From NCBI GenBank assembly GCA_963666475.2, contig CAXXJM010000001.1:2046001-2110000 (forward strand): a DNA stretch of 64,000 nucleotides, in the 5' to 3' direction. Positions 16,978 through 25,625 of this stretch are shown one piece after another. The stretch's first letter is position 1, and each line of letters starts with the position of its first letter. The stretch is from JBFHIZ01 sp963666475. Lineage in GTDB: Bacteria > Bacillota > Clostridia > Lachnospirales > Lachnospiraceae. A program made the position numbers and the translations under genes. The notes beneath the pieces were generated by a model. That model worked only from the letters and a program-made list of their open reading frames with translations, made no database searches and was not told where the DNA came from.

Positions 16978-17418
16978 CTATGTGAATATATCAAGAATCA
17001 GCCCCTCAATTTCTCCTATTAGCCCCAGAATCTTTACATGATCTGCTTCATCCTTCATCAGTTCCTGTGCTAATGCATCAAGATTTTCATCTACTAGTCG
17101 AATAATTCCATAAACCCGATGTCGACCTTTTCGATCCAAAAAATTCTCTCGTGAAAACGAATGGGAGTGATTCACGATTTCATTCATGAAATCTTTAATC
17201 ATTGAGCGATATGCTTTCATCTCCTTGATGTCACGACGCTTACCAATTTTTTTCCCTTGCATTGTAATATCTTGCATCAAAAGATTTAATCTCTCCTGCA
17301 ATTCGCTTTCTTTGATATTACTAGCTAGTATAAATTTAAAATTTCCATCTGTTTCCCTTATTTGGGATTGCTTTTCGATTGGAGTTGTCTGCGATGCCGG
17401 TGATACTTTAAAATCCAT
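16978..17418 (-). CDS. yaaR: YaaR/DUF327 family protein
   Basis: A 146-residue soluble helical protein with the YaaR pattern: GKKIGKRRDIKEMKAYRSMIKDFMNE at ~55-80, then DRKGRHRVYGIIRLVDENLDALA at ~95-118. The function of the family is unknown, but it is consistently found beside holB and ricT, as here (19 nt upstream of holB). GGAGG precedes the ATG. Confidence 0.82.
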   Translation of the reverse strand: MDFKVSPASQTTPIEKQSQIRETDGNFKFILASNIKESELQERLNLLMQDITMQGKKIGKRRDIKEMKAYRSMIKDFMNEIVNHSHSFSRENFLDRKGRHRVYGIIRLVDENLDALAQELMKDEADHVKILGLIGEIEGLILDIFT

Positions 17419-17430
17419 TCGCTTTCCTCC

Positions 17431-18030
17431 TTATTTGACCACACTCTTGATCTCAAGAATATAATTTATGATTTCATGAATACAATCATCTAACTCATGA
17501 TTCAAAAAAACTTTATGGATTCCTGCTTCCTCTATTTTCTCTTCACTAAAGTCTTGTGAATCTGCAAGAAATCTTCTGCATAGTTCTTGATACTTTGGTT
17601 CCTCTTGTTTTAGTTCACGTTGTAATGCTCTTTGTAAACGTATTCCATCTTCAACCATTACTAATATTGGAACAACCTTTTGATTCCCAAAGAATTGTGA
17701 TGTTTCTATAAATGATTGAAGCGTTCCAATCATTAGATAATTGTTGGTATCTAAGTTGATTTCTTCATTTGCAACGGTAAAATAATCCCACAATCCGTGC
17801 ATTGTATCATATGTTCGTTTTTCAATTACTTTTCCTTCGTCTTCTAGAAGTTTTAACTGCTTCGAATCTACAAAATGATATTCTATGCCTTCTTTTTCAC
17901 CTTCTCGAATTGGTCTTGTAGTATACATTACTATTTTTTGAAGATTTAGTTCATGGTTTTGAATTATATTCTTATAGATTGTATCTTTCCCAGAAGAACT
18001 TGGTCCGATAATATAAAAAATGTGCCCCAT
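17431..18030 (-). CDS. Guanylate kinase-like protein
   Basis: About 199 residues from ATG 18030 (an in-frame ATG at 18048 gives 205 but has no ribosome site). The P-loop GPSSSGKDT lies at residues ~9-17, and the guanylate-kinase stretch YTTRPIREGEKEGIEYHFV at ~35-53. The remainder is divergent: the canonical YGT after the lid is replaced by YDTMHGLWDYF. A housekeeping gmk would normally sit by rpoZ elsewhere, so this is probably a paralogue fixed in this holB-linked cluster. Substrate uncertain. Confidence 0.7.
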   Translation of the reverse strand: MGHIFYIIGPSSSGKDTIYKNIIQNHELNLQKIVMYTTRPIREGEKEGIEYHFVDSKQLKLLEDEGKVIEKRTYDTMHGLWDYFTVANEEINLDTNNYLMIGTLQSFIETSQFFGNQKVVPILVMVEDGIRLQRALQRELKQEEPKYQELCRRFLADSQDFSEEKIEEAGIHKVFLNHELDDCIHEIINYILEIKSVVK

Positions 18031-18056
18031 ATTTTCTACCTTTACCATTTATTTTA

Positions 18057-19502
18057 CTACAATATAATTGTTTCTATCCACTGATTTTTATGATCATGCA
18101 TTCCTTGGATTTTTAAACCCTGTTTTTCGTATTCCAATATTTGATCAATCATTTCTTGTTCAATAAGTTCCCCTGGAACAATCAAAGGAATTCCAGGCGG
18201 ATACAACATCACAAACTCACCACTGATTCGACCTGCAGCATTTGAAAAAAATGTCTGCTCCAGCTTAGATTCTTTTGCCTGATGAATGGTTAACTCAGCA
18301 TTCGAATGAAAGAATACCGTTTCCAAATCATTTTTTGCTGGTTCAGAATTACTACCAGTATTTTGAATTTCCTGAAGGAGCATTTTGTCAATCTTATTTA
18401 ATGCACGTTGCAACCGACGAAAACCTTTTTTGGAATCCATAATTGAAGTCATAGCTAGAACATGATTTGAGGTTGCCATTTCCATTTCCAATTTATATTT
18501 AGCACGTAGTTCTGTTTTCAGCCATGCGCCACTGCGTTCTGTATGCTGTAAATAGATATTCAGCTTTCCCGAATCATAATCAAATCCTGTTTGCAATATT
18601 TCATCACGTCTTATGATATGAATGCATTGAAGATCTTTGGTTTTCTTTTCAAAATATACCAACCGTTGGTTATATTTTCGAATGAGTTTTTCGTGTTTTT
18701 TTGAAAGATATTCCATACATCGATCGATTCCCCCCATTAAGATATATGACGGACTGCTCGATTGAAATATTGCAAGATACTCTTCCAATTTTTGTCTATT
18801 TGCCAGCTTGCCATTCAAATGAATTAAAGCTGTCTGTGTAAAAGCAGGAAGTGTCTTGTGTACACTATGTATTACAAGATCTGCCCCACAAGCAATCGAT
18901 GAAGTTGGAAATATATTTGAAAAAGTAAAATGTGCACCATGTGCTTCATCGACTATTAATGGTTTTCCTGCAGCATGACATATTTTTGCAATGCTTTCGA
19001 TGTCTGAAACAACTCCTTCCGCAGTCGGAGACGTGATATATACTGCCTGAATATCTGGATATAATTCCAGCTCTCTTTTTATATCCTCGGCATTGATTGC
19101 CCCATTTAATTGATATGTTGGCATTTTCTGTGGATAAACATATCTTGTTCTTAACTGTCGAAGCATGATTGCATGATATGCTGCCTTGTGTGAATTCCTT
19201 GCAACTAAAATTTCTCCCCCCGTAGTGGTTGTCGAAAAAATAGCACTCAGAATACCAGCCGTACTTCCGTTTACAGAGAAGTATGTCCGCTCTGCTTGGT
19301 AAATCCTTGCGGCTCTTTGCTCTGCTTCTAAAATAATTCCATCTGGATGGTGTAAATCATCAAATCCATCCACCTCTGTTAAGTCGATGCGATATGGATT
19401 TTTTAATCCTTTTCTTTTCATTCTGCGTTTATGACCAGGCATGTGAAAAGGATACACCTTTGATTTATCATATTTCTTGATTTTTTTGATCAAGTCATTC
19501 AT
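18057..19502 (-). CDS. PLP-dependent Orn/Lys/Arg decarboxylase-family enzyme
   Basis: A 481-residue, short (YaaO-type) member of the Orn/Lys/Arg decarboxylase group. The N-terminal signature is VYPFHMPGHKRR (residues ~16-27). The aspartate of the PLP site is in IVDEAHGAHF (~183-192), and the Schiff-base lysine in SVHKTLPAFTQ (~213-223). It lacks the N-terminal wing domain of inducible decarboxylases. Likely product is a polyamine precursor (agmatine or cadaverine), but the substrate cannot be decided from sequence. It precedes the gmk-like gene with an 8-nt gap. Confidence 0.85.
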   Translation of the reverse strand: MNDLIKKIKKYDKSKVYPFHMPGHKRRMKRKGLKNPYRIDLTEVDGFDDLHHPDGIILEAEQRAARIYQAERTYFSVNGSTAGILSAIFSTTTTGGEILVARNSHKAAYHAIMLRQLRTRYVYPQKMPTYQLNGAINAEDIKRELELYPDIQAVYITSPTAEGVVSDIESIAKICHAAGKPLIVDEAHGAHFTFSNIFPTSSIACGADLVIHSVHKTLPAFTQTALIHLNGKLANRQKLEEYLAIFQSSSPSYILMGGIDRCMEYLSKKHEKLIRKYNQRLVYFEKKTKDLQCIHIIRRDEILQTGFDYDSGKLNIYLQHTERSGAWLKTELRAKYKLEMEMATSNHVLAMTSIMDSKKGFRRLQRALNKIDKMLLQEIQNTGSNSEPAKNDLETVFFHSNAELTIHQAKESKLEQTFFSNAAGRISGEFVMLYPPGIPLIVPGELIEQEMIDQILEYEKQGLKIQGMHDHKNQWIETIIL

Positions 19503-19506
19503 TTTT

Positions 19507-20010
19507 TTACCCTTTTCTTCTCATTCGGTAATACATCTCTGCCAGGGCACTATACTTATCAACCGCTGTAACAATCCAGCTTTCTCGATATTTTGGCGTA
19601 ATAATTGTAAGCGGCCACATATGTTTTACGATGATATCCTGTTCTTTATCCGTTAATTCATATTCTTTTATTGCATTTTGAAGTGCTCTTTTTGGATGCC
19701 TAAATCCATGCAATTTTAGTCGAATCTTTCGATCATGCCAATCATATAAAAAATAATCATGCAATAACGCTCCACGAATGAGTTCTCTCTCGGAGGCATT
19801 CAGTTTTAACTTTCGATTGAGATAGATACTTCGAACTGCAACATCAACGCAGTGCCTATGAACGCTTGTCGTCCCATGTTGAATATGATTTCTTCTACAT
19901 TTTGCATGTTCCGATTCGATAATGTCTTCTGCTTCTCTATAGATTTCTCTCAGATTCTCATGAATTTCTTGTTTTCTTTTTTGAATCCTAAGTTTCCTTT
20001 TTTCTCTCAT
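19507..20010 (-). CDS. HD-domain phosphohydrolase-like protein
   Basis: About 167 residues from ATG 20010, which has GGAG 7 nt upstream; a TTG at 20049 overlapping azlD is possible but lacks one. HD-type metal motifs: VHRHCVDVAVRS (~40-51) and LIRGALLHDYFLYDWH (~73-88), where HD is the metal pair. The N-terminus is a basic helix. Substrate unknown; relatives act on nucleotides. It lies 4 nt before the decarboxylase gene and was probably co-transcribed with it. Confidence 0.75.
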   Translation of the reverse strand: MREKRKLRIQKRKQEIHENLREIYREAEDIIESEHAKCRRNHIQHGTTSVHRHCVDVAVRSIYLNRKLKLNASERELIRGALLHDYFLYDWHDRKIRLKLHGFRHPKRALQNAIKEYELTDKEQDIIVKHMWPLTIITPKYRESWIVTAVDKYSALAEMYYRMRRKG

Positions 20011-20041
20011 ATCAGACTCCAATTCCCATTTCGTGATTCGA

Positions 20042-20383
20042 CTAAACAAATACGAATTGAATCAAAACCATATATAGTACCGTACCGACACCTATGCTAA
20101 TCAATACATTCTTTTTCCAAAGATGGAGTACTGCGACACACAAAACACTAACTATTTCTGGTATTCCATGGCTTCCAGTAGAAAAAGAGACATCTTTTAA
20201 GCAGAAGATGATAAGTGTAGCTATAATTGCTGGTGGAAAAAATTTCCCGAGGTGAACAATCAATGCTGGTGGTTCCTTCTGTCTGCCAAACAGTGCAAAA
20301 GGTAATGCTCTTGTAATTAAATTTCCTAATGCGGCACAGGCTATAATTGCTATGCTTGCCGCAATACCTGCGGTTGTATTCAT
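20042..20383 (-). CDS. azlD: Branched-chain amino acid export subunit AzlD
   Basis: A 113-residue, four-span hydrophobic protein with the AzlD pattern ITRALPFALFG (residues ~22-32) and PPAIIATLIIFCLKD. AzlC and AzlD form a branched-chain amino-acid exporter. The start overlaps the azlC stop by 4 nt. Confidence 0.9.
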   Translation of the reverse strand: MNTTAGIAASIAIIACAALGNLITRALPFALFGRQKEPPALIVHLGKFFPPAIIATLIIFCLKDVSFSTGSHGIPEIVSVLCVAVLHLWKKNVLISIGVGTVLYMVLIQFVFV

Positions 20384-21093
20384 TGTTCTTCACCTGCATT
20401 CGTTTTCTGTACGCATCCATTTTCCAATGAACCCTTAAAAATTATTAAAAGTGCTGCACTTGTAAATAACGATGGAATAATAAATGATTCCGGTGTCATA
20501 ATCACAAAAAAACACACGGAAGATACTAGTCCAATTATTGCAGGCAAGTGATTTCTTTTCTCTCTTAAATAATCAATAAATATGACAGTAAATAATGCTG
20601 TCATTGCGAATTCAATTCCTTCTGCATTGAGATTTAGGACATCTCCTAAAATTGCTCCAAGTAGAGATCCGATCACCCAGTAGCATTGATTAAAAAACGA
20701 TATCAAGAACATTGCTCTTTTTTGATGAACGCCTTCTGGAACTTTTAATGAGCATAAGACAGAATAGGTTTCATCTGTTAATGAAAAAATCATATATGGT
20801 TTCCATTTTCCAAATCCTTTAAATTTTTCCACCAGGGAAAGTCCATAAAAAATCTGTCTTCCATTTACAATTAAGGAAATCATAAATGTTGTCAATAAAC
20901 TTGCACCCGAAGTCAATAATGCTACAAGCACATATTGTAGGGAGCCAGCATATATAAATACAGAGCAAAGAGCCGCCCAAATCCAATGATATCCTGCTTT
21001 TTGAAGCATCAGTCCAAAGGCAATTCCGATAAATAAATACCCGAATAATATTGGCACGCTCTTTTGAAACGCGAATTGAATGGTTTGTTTCAT
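20380..21093 (-). CDS. azlC: Branched-chain amino acid export permease AzlC
   Basis: A 237-residue integral membrane protein with the AzlC features FGYLFIGIAFGLMLQKAGY near 17-35, IYAGSLQYVLVALL near 47-60, and LTDETYSVL near 108. It is the large subunit of the AzlCD exporter. Located 9 nt after the flavodiiron gene on the same strand; functional relation is unclear. No Lrp-like AzlB is adjacent. Confidence 0.92.
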   Translation of the reverse strand: MKQTIQFAFQKSVPILFGYLFIGIAFGLMLQKAGYHWIWAALCSVFIYAGSLQYVLVALLTSGASLLTTFMISLIVNGRQIFYGLSLVEKFKGFGKWKPYMIFSLTDETYSVLCSLKVPEGVHQKRAMFLISFFNQCYWVIGSLLGAILGDVLNLNAEGIEFAMTALFTVIFIDYLREKRNHLPAIIGLVSSVCFFVIMTPESFIIPSLFTSAALLIIFKGSLENGCVQKTNAGEEQ

Positions 21094-21102
21094 AATTTTG
21101 TT

Positions 21103-22983
21103 TTAGTCTTCCAAAAGTTCAAACACATCCACTCCATGTTTACAAATTGGGCAGATATAATCGTTTGGAAGTTCATCTCCTTCATAAATAAATCCACAAA
21201 CATTGCATACCCATCTTTTTTTACCATCCGCCTTTTTTTCCACAGGCTGAATTTTTGGTTTGGTATTTGCATGATAGTATGCATATGTAATAGATGGTGT
21301 TTTTTCCAGAATTTTTGCTTCTGTCACTTCACCAACAAACACTGTGTGTGTTCCGTGATCAATTTCATCTACTACTTTTGCACTAACAAAAGCATTGGAG
21401 TATTTGTTTAGGTATAATGTTCCATTTTCTCCTCTGGCAACATCTTCAAATCCTTCAAATTTATCAACTTCTTTTCCTGACTGGAAACCAAATCGTTTAA
21501 AAATATCAAATGGAGCTTCTTCTGTTAGTATGCTGATTGTAAACTGCTTGTCTTTTTCAATCATGTCATGGGTACAGTTCATTTTATTGACTGCAACCAA
21601 AACGCGAAGTGGTTGTTCTGTTACCTGAATGACGGTATTTACTATACACGCATTATCTTTTCCACCATCCTGTGCTGATAAAACATATAGACCGTATGAT
21701 AAATTAAATAAACTAATTGGGTTTACAAGTTCTTCTGAGAACGGAGCAATTATTTCATCTTTACGGATTTTATGTTCTTTGATTTGAAAGTCCGATGCAA
21801 TTTCTTTTGCTAAATTTACAATTTGCTCTCTTGAATCTTCCTTCACTGCCGATGATACGGTTGCTAACGTTGAAAGAATTTTGGTGTTTTTCATACTTTC
21901 TAAAAAGGAAAGCATTTGTTTTCCTGATGTGGGTGCCCATGTTCCATTTTCAATTACTGCTACGGTACGATTTTTTAGATTGTGTGCCGTAATATCCAAA
22001 AGTAATTCTTCCATTTTGGGAAATAAAGAACCATTGTAAGTGGTTGATGCTAAAACAAGATGACTATAGCGGAAGCATTCCGATAAAACATAGGATATGT
22101 CTGTTTTTGAAAGATCAAACATTTTTACATTTTTTATGCCTTCTTTTGCCAATTCATTTGCCATGATGCATGCCGCATTTTCAGTATTTCCATATACCGA
22201 AGCGTATGCGACAACAACGCCCTGTTCCTCTGGCATATAAGAAGCCCATTTGTGGTATTTATCAACATACCACAGAATTTCATCTCTCCAAATTGGTCCA
22301 TGCAAAGGACACACATAATGTAATTCCAAAACCGATACTTTTTCTAAAATCTTTAAAGTTTGTGGTCCGTATTTTCCAACGATATTTGAATAATATCTTC
22401 TTGCTTCAGGCAACCACTCACCTTTAAAATCTAATTCATCTGCAAAAATATTTCCATCAATTGCACCAAAAGTACCGAACGCATCTGCTGAAAAAAGAAT
22501 TTTTGCTACCTTATCATAGGTCACCATAACTTCTGGCCAATGTACCATAGGTGCTAAATAAAAGATAAATTCATGTTTTCCAGTAGAAAATAGATCTCCT
22601 TCTTTCACTTCCTTAATTTTAATCTGATCTGTCAAATCAAAAAAACGATTCATCATAGTAATGATTTTTGCATTAGCAACAACGGTAACTTCTGGATGTC
22701 TTATAAATAATTCGCCCAAAGTAGCAGAATGGTCTGGTTCCATATGATTGATAATTATATAATCTAAATCTCTTCCGTTTAATACAAAATCTATATTCTC
22801 AAAAAAACGTGTGGAAACGGAGGAATCTACCGTATCAAACAACACTGTTTTTTCGTCTAATAACAAATATGAATTATATGACATTCCTTTTGGTACGTCA
22901 TGAAGTGCTTCAAACTTTTGTAAGCGTCGATCACTTGCTCCCACGTAATATAAATCTTCTGTAATATTTTGAACACAATACAT
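21103..22983 (-). CDS. Flavodiiron protein fused to flavin reductase and rubredoxin
   Basis: 626 residues in four modules. (1) Metallo-beta-lactamase di-iron domain ~1-250: NHMEPDHS (H-x-E-x-D-H), MVHWPE, SADAFG and LHGPIW supply the iron ligands. (2) Flavodoxin domain ~252-395 (VVAYASVYGNTENAA). (3) Flavin-reductase-like FMN domain ~415-570 (SLFNLSYGLYVLSAQDGGKDN). (4) C-terminal rubredoxin ~585-626 (CNVCGFIYEG, CPICKHG). Flavodiiron proteins reduce O2 to water or NO to N2O; the attached domains could let NAD(P)H electrons reach the di-iron site within one chain. Expected role: oxygen scavenging in an anaerobe. Confidence 0.94.
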   Translation of the reverse strand: MYCVQNITEDLYYVGASDRRLQKFEALHDVPKGMSYNSYLLLDEKTVLFDTVDSSVSTRFFENIDFVLNGRDLDYIIINHMEPDHSATLGELFIRHPEVTVVANAKIITMMNRFFDLTDQIKIKEVKEGDLFSTGKHEFIFYLAPMVHWPEVMVTYDKVAKILFSADAFGTFGAIDGNIFADELDFKGEWLPEARRYYSNIVGKYGPQTLKILEKVSVLELHYVCPLHGPIWRDEILWYVDKYHKWASYMPEEQGVVVAYASVYGNTENAACIMANELAKEGIKNVKMFDLSKTDISYVLSECFRYSHLVLASTTYNGSLFPKMEELLLDITAHNLKNRTVAVIENGTWAPTSGKQMLSFLESMKNTKILSTLATVSSAVKEDSREQIVNLAKEIASDFQIKEHKIRKDEIIAPFSEELVNPISLFNLSYGLYVLSAQDGGKDNACIVNTVIQVTEQPLRVLVAVNKMNCTHDMIEKDKQFTISILTEEAPFDIFKRFGFQSGKEVDKFEGFEDVARGENGTLYLNKYSNAFVSAKVVDEIDHGTHTVFVGEVTEAKILEKTPSITYAYYHANTKPKIQPVEKKADGKKRWVCNVCGFIYEGDELPNDYICPICKHGVDVFELLED

Positions 22984-23080
22984 TTGTTTTCTCCTTTTTC
23001 ATTTCTATAAAATCTCTAATCTATGTATTATATCATATTTTTTTCTATTGCCATAGAGTCTACTGCTCTTTTCAAATCAG

Positions 23081-23125
23081 AAAAAACACCTTATTGCGGC
23101 TTCTTTGCAATAAGGTGTTTTTTAT
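23081..23125. terminator. Bidirectional terminator upstream of the flavodiiron gene
   Basis: AAAAAACACCTTATTGC (23081-23097) and its complement (23107-23123) form a 17-bp stem with a 9-nt loop. On the minus strand it ends the preceding membrane-protein transcript. Confidence 0.9.
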
Positions 23126-23863
23126 TTATCGATTTTGTAAATGTCGGTCCTTTATTTTTTTGTATAGTGGCTTTTCTAATTCTATATTGTTCTCTTTTGC
23201 TTTTGCTAAGATCGAATAATTTTTTGAGCAGAAGAACGCCACAAGAATGAATGGTATATAAGCAATATTATCAATAAGTTCTTGTTTGATTGTAATCCAT
23301 AAGTAGCTCATGTCATCAAATCCACCCGTAATCCAAACACTTGTTGAAATCACAAATCCCAGATACATCACCGTAAACATCGTTCCAAACAAAATGATTT
23401 GTTTCTTTCCATCTCTTTTTCTACGATTTTCGATTAAGAGTAATATCTCTGCTACTATCATGACAATTCGAAAAAGTATCTTCGCCATAGATAGTTTACT
23501 TGGCATTACTTGAAACGAAGTATTCATTAATTCATTCACTACTGGAATTGCCAGATAAATAATAAAAAGAACAAGTGAAATATTGTATAGGTTGTTTTTT
23601 TCTCTACCATAAAATGCCATTAAGTAGACTACTAGCTCGATCAACGAAACAAAAATTACGATTCGTTCTGTAATATAAATATATCCATTCCTAGTCAATG
23701 GAAGAATCGTATGAAATTCATTTGCAATTACATAAATCATAAATGCAATAATAATACTTGTAATCACAGCGATCAACGTCGCAAATACTCTAGGATATAC
23801 TTTTTCTGATTTGAATCTTTCCACAATCTCACCTTCAAAATAAAATTCATTCATTTTTGTCAC
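23126..23863 (-). CDS. Multi-span membrane protein of unknown function
   Basis: 245 residues with about six hydrophobic segments (~24-48, 55-78, 85-112, 118-142, 155-180, 195-220) and a short basic C-terminal tail. I do not recognise the family. The N-terminus (MNEFYFEGEIVERFKSEK) is cytoplasmic in character. It lies 70 nt downstream of murE on the same strand, and the terminator at 23081-23125 follows it, so it may be read with murE. Confidence 0.6.
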   Translation of the reverse strand: MTKMNEFYFEGEIVERFKSEKVYPRVFATLIAVITSIIIAFMIYVIANEFHTILPLTRNGYIYITERIVIFVSLIELVVYLMAFYGREKNNLYNISLVLFIIYLAIPVVNELMNTSFQVMPSKLSMAKILFRIVMIVAEILLLIENRRKRDGKKQIILFGTMFTVMYLGFVISTSVWITGGFDDMSYLWITIKQELIDNIAYIPFILVAFFCSKNYSILAKAKENNIELEKPLYKKIKDRHLQNR

Positions 23864-23933
23864 TCGTATAGTGTATATCTTAGTGACGATACTGTCAAGT
23901 TTTTCCTGTTTTGACGGCTTTTTATGCTATATT

Positions 23934-25406
23934 TTATGAAACTTGTTTGCTTTTTTCCATACGATATTCACGTAGAATTTCGTGTTCACTAAAAGCATGT
24001 TTTATTCCTAGAATTTCCTGATAATCTTCATGACCTTTTCCAATGAGTAATACATAGTCACCTTTTCTCGCCTGATCCAGCGCATAGTAAATCGCGTCCT
24101 TACGATCTTCGATTTCTACATATGTTCCATTACTTTTTTTCATTCCAAGAATGATATCCTTATTTATATCTGCTACTTTTTCGTCTCTAGGGTTGTCCAT
24201 ACTCAGAATCGATAATTCAGCATATTTTCCACAAAGTTCACCAATCGAATATCTTCTTGCTTTCGTGCGATTTCCACCGCTTCCAAAAACACATATAATT
24301 CGTGATGGATGAAGTTTATTTACCATTTCTAATAAGGATTTTACTTCCCCTTCGTTGTGTGCATAATCAATGATCACATGGTAGTCATTTGACACAGAAA
24401 TATATTCAACTCTTCCTGGCACCGAAATATGTGCAAGCGATCTTATTGATTTTTTAATATCCAATTTTAATAAATAGCTTAATGATAAGGCTGCCATGGA
24501 ATTATAAACATTAAATTCTCCTGGCATTCCCAATTGAATGGTTTCATTTAAGCATCCCTGTAGCAGAAATCTTTGCCCAATATATTCCGTATCAACGATT
24601 TGTTTTAAATCTGAAAAATATAAGTCCGCATCAGGTTGTGTACCATATTTAAATATTTTACACGTTGCATTCAAGATTAACTTTGGATATGCAAAATCAT
24701 CCACATTTATGATTCCAATATCACATTGTTTAAACAGTAAACTTTTACAAAACAGGTATTCATCCATCCATGTATGTTCTGTAGGTCCTATATGGTCCGT
24801 ACTAAAGTTTGTGAAAATACCATACTGAAATTGAATTCCCTTAACACGGTTTTGCTTAAGACCTTGCGAAGATACTTCCATTACACAATATTTGCATCCT
24901 TTTTCAACCATCTCGTGTAATAATCGAAATAACTCGTAACTTTCTGGTGTTGTATTTTCGGTTTCTACCTTTTCCTCATTGATCATTGCACCGATTGTTC
25001 CAATCAGACCAACTTTTTCTCCGTTTTCTTCTAGCATCTTTTTTATCATCACTGCTGTAGTGGTTTTCCCTTTTGTTCCGGTTATTCCAATCATGCATAA
25101 TTTTTTTTGAGGTTCCAAATAGTAATTCATTGAAATTTTAGCAAGTGCTTCCCTTGAATTTTCGGTGCGAATCACTGTAATAGATTCATCAGCGAGAATA
25201 ATCTTTTCCGTTAAAATAACTTTCGCTCCTTTTTCAAGTGCTTCTTGAACAAAATTATGTCCGTCTGTTTTTGATCCTTTTATACAAACAAACATACACC
25301 CATTGGATACTTTTCTTGAGTCATATATGATTTCTGTAATATCTTCATCGATATTTCCCTGTACAAGTGAATAGGTGATATTTTCTAATAAATTGCGAAT
25401 TCTCAT
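23934..25406 (-). CDS. murE: UDP-N-acetylmuramoyl-tripeptide synthetase MurE
   Basis: A 490-residue Mur ligase adding the third residue of the peptidoglycan stem. ATP-binding loop GTKGKTTTAVM near 110-120; central domain with FTNFSTDHIGPTEHTW; and IIDYAHNEG near 345. The substrate-specificity motif reads DNPRDE near residue 405, which marks meso-diaminopimelate enzymes rather than lysine enzymes. It is isolated from the dcw cluster. Upstream ATG context is GAGAGGG. Confidence 0.92.
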   Translation of the reverse strand: MRIRNLLENITYSLVQGNIDEDITEIIYDSRKVSNGCMFVCIKGSKTDGHNFVQEALEKGAKVILTEKIILADESITVIRTENSREALAKISMNYYLEPQKKLCMIGITGTKGKTTTAVMIKKMLEENGEKVGLIGTIGAMINEEKVETENTTPESYELFRLLHEMVEKGCKYCVMEVSSQGLKQNRVKGIQFQYGIFTNFSTDHIGPTEHTWMDEYLFCKSLLFKQCDIGIINVDDFAYPKLILNATCKIFKYGTQPDADLYFSDLKQIVDTEYIGQRFLLQGCLNETIQLGMPGEFNVYNSMAALSLSYLLKLDIKKSIRSLAHISVPGRVEYISVSNDYHVIIDYAHNEGEVKSLLEMVNKLHPSRIICVFGSGGNRTKARRYSIGELCGKYAELSILSMDNPRDEKVADINKDIILGMKKSNGTYVEIEDRKDAIYYALDQARKGDYVLLIGKGHEDYQEILGIKHAFSEHEILREYRMEKSKQVS

Positions 25407-25565
25407 ATTTAAACCCTCTCCCTTTCTTAACTTCTTACAGTTCTACATTCATTTTATATTTTCTGTTTTGTTAAAAACACGCGTTTTTCGTTGATAATGT
25501 TGCAAATCATGCTTTTTCTTCTTTTCTTTATATCTTTTTTTATATCAACTTATCAGAATATACTA

Positions 25566-25605
25566 TATAATGGTAGTAACATTTTGAAAGGGGTACATGA
25601 TGTAG
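25566..25605 (+). promoter_or_regulatory. Leader of the traX-like gene: -10 element and a start-stop mini-ORF
   Basis: TATAAT (25566-25571) is a good -10; the -35 is weak. Downstream a strong ribosome site GAAAGGGG (25586-25593) serves ATG-ATG-TAG (25597-25605). The traX-like ATG at 25626 has no comparable site, and its frame is closed upstream by TAA. Confidence 0.4.
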
Positions 25606-25625
25606 CTTAAGCATCAGTAAACGAT

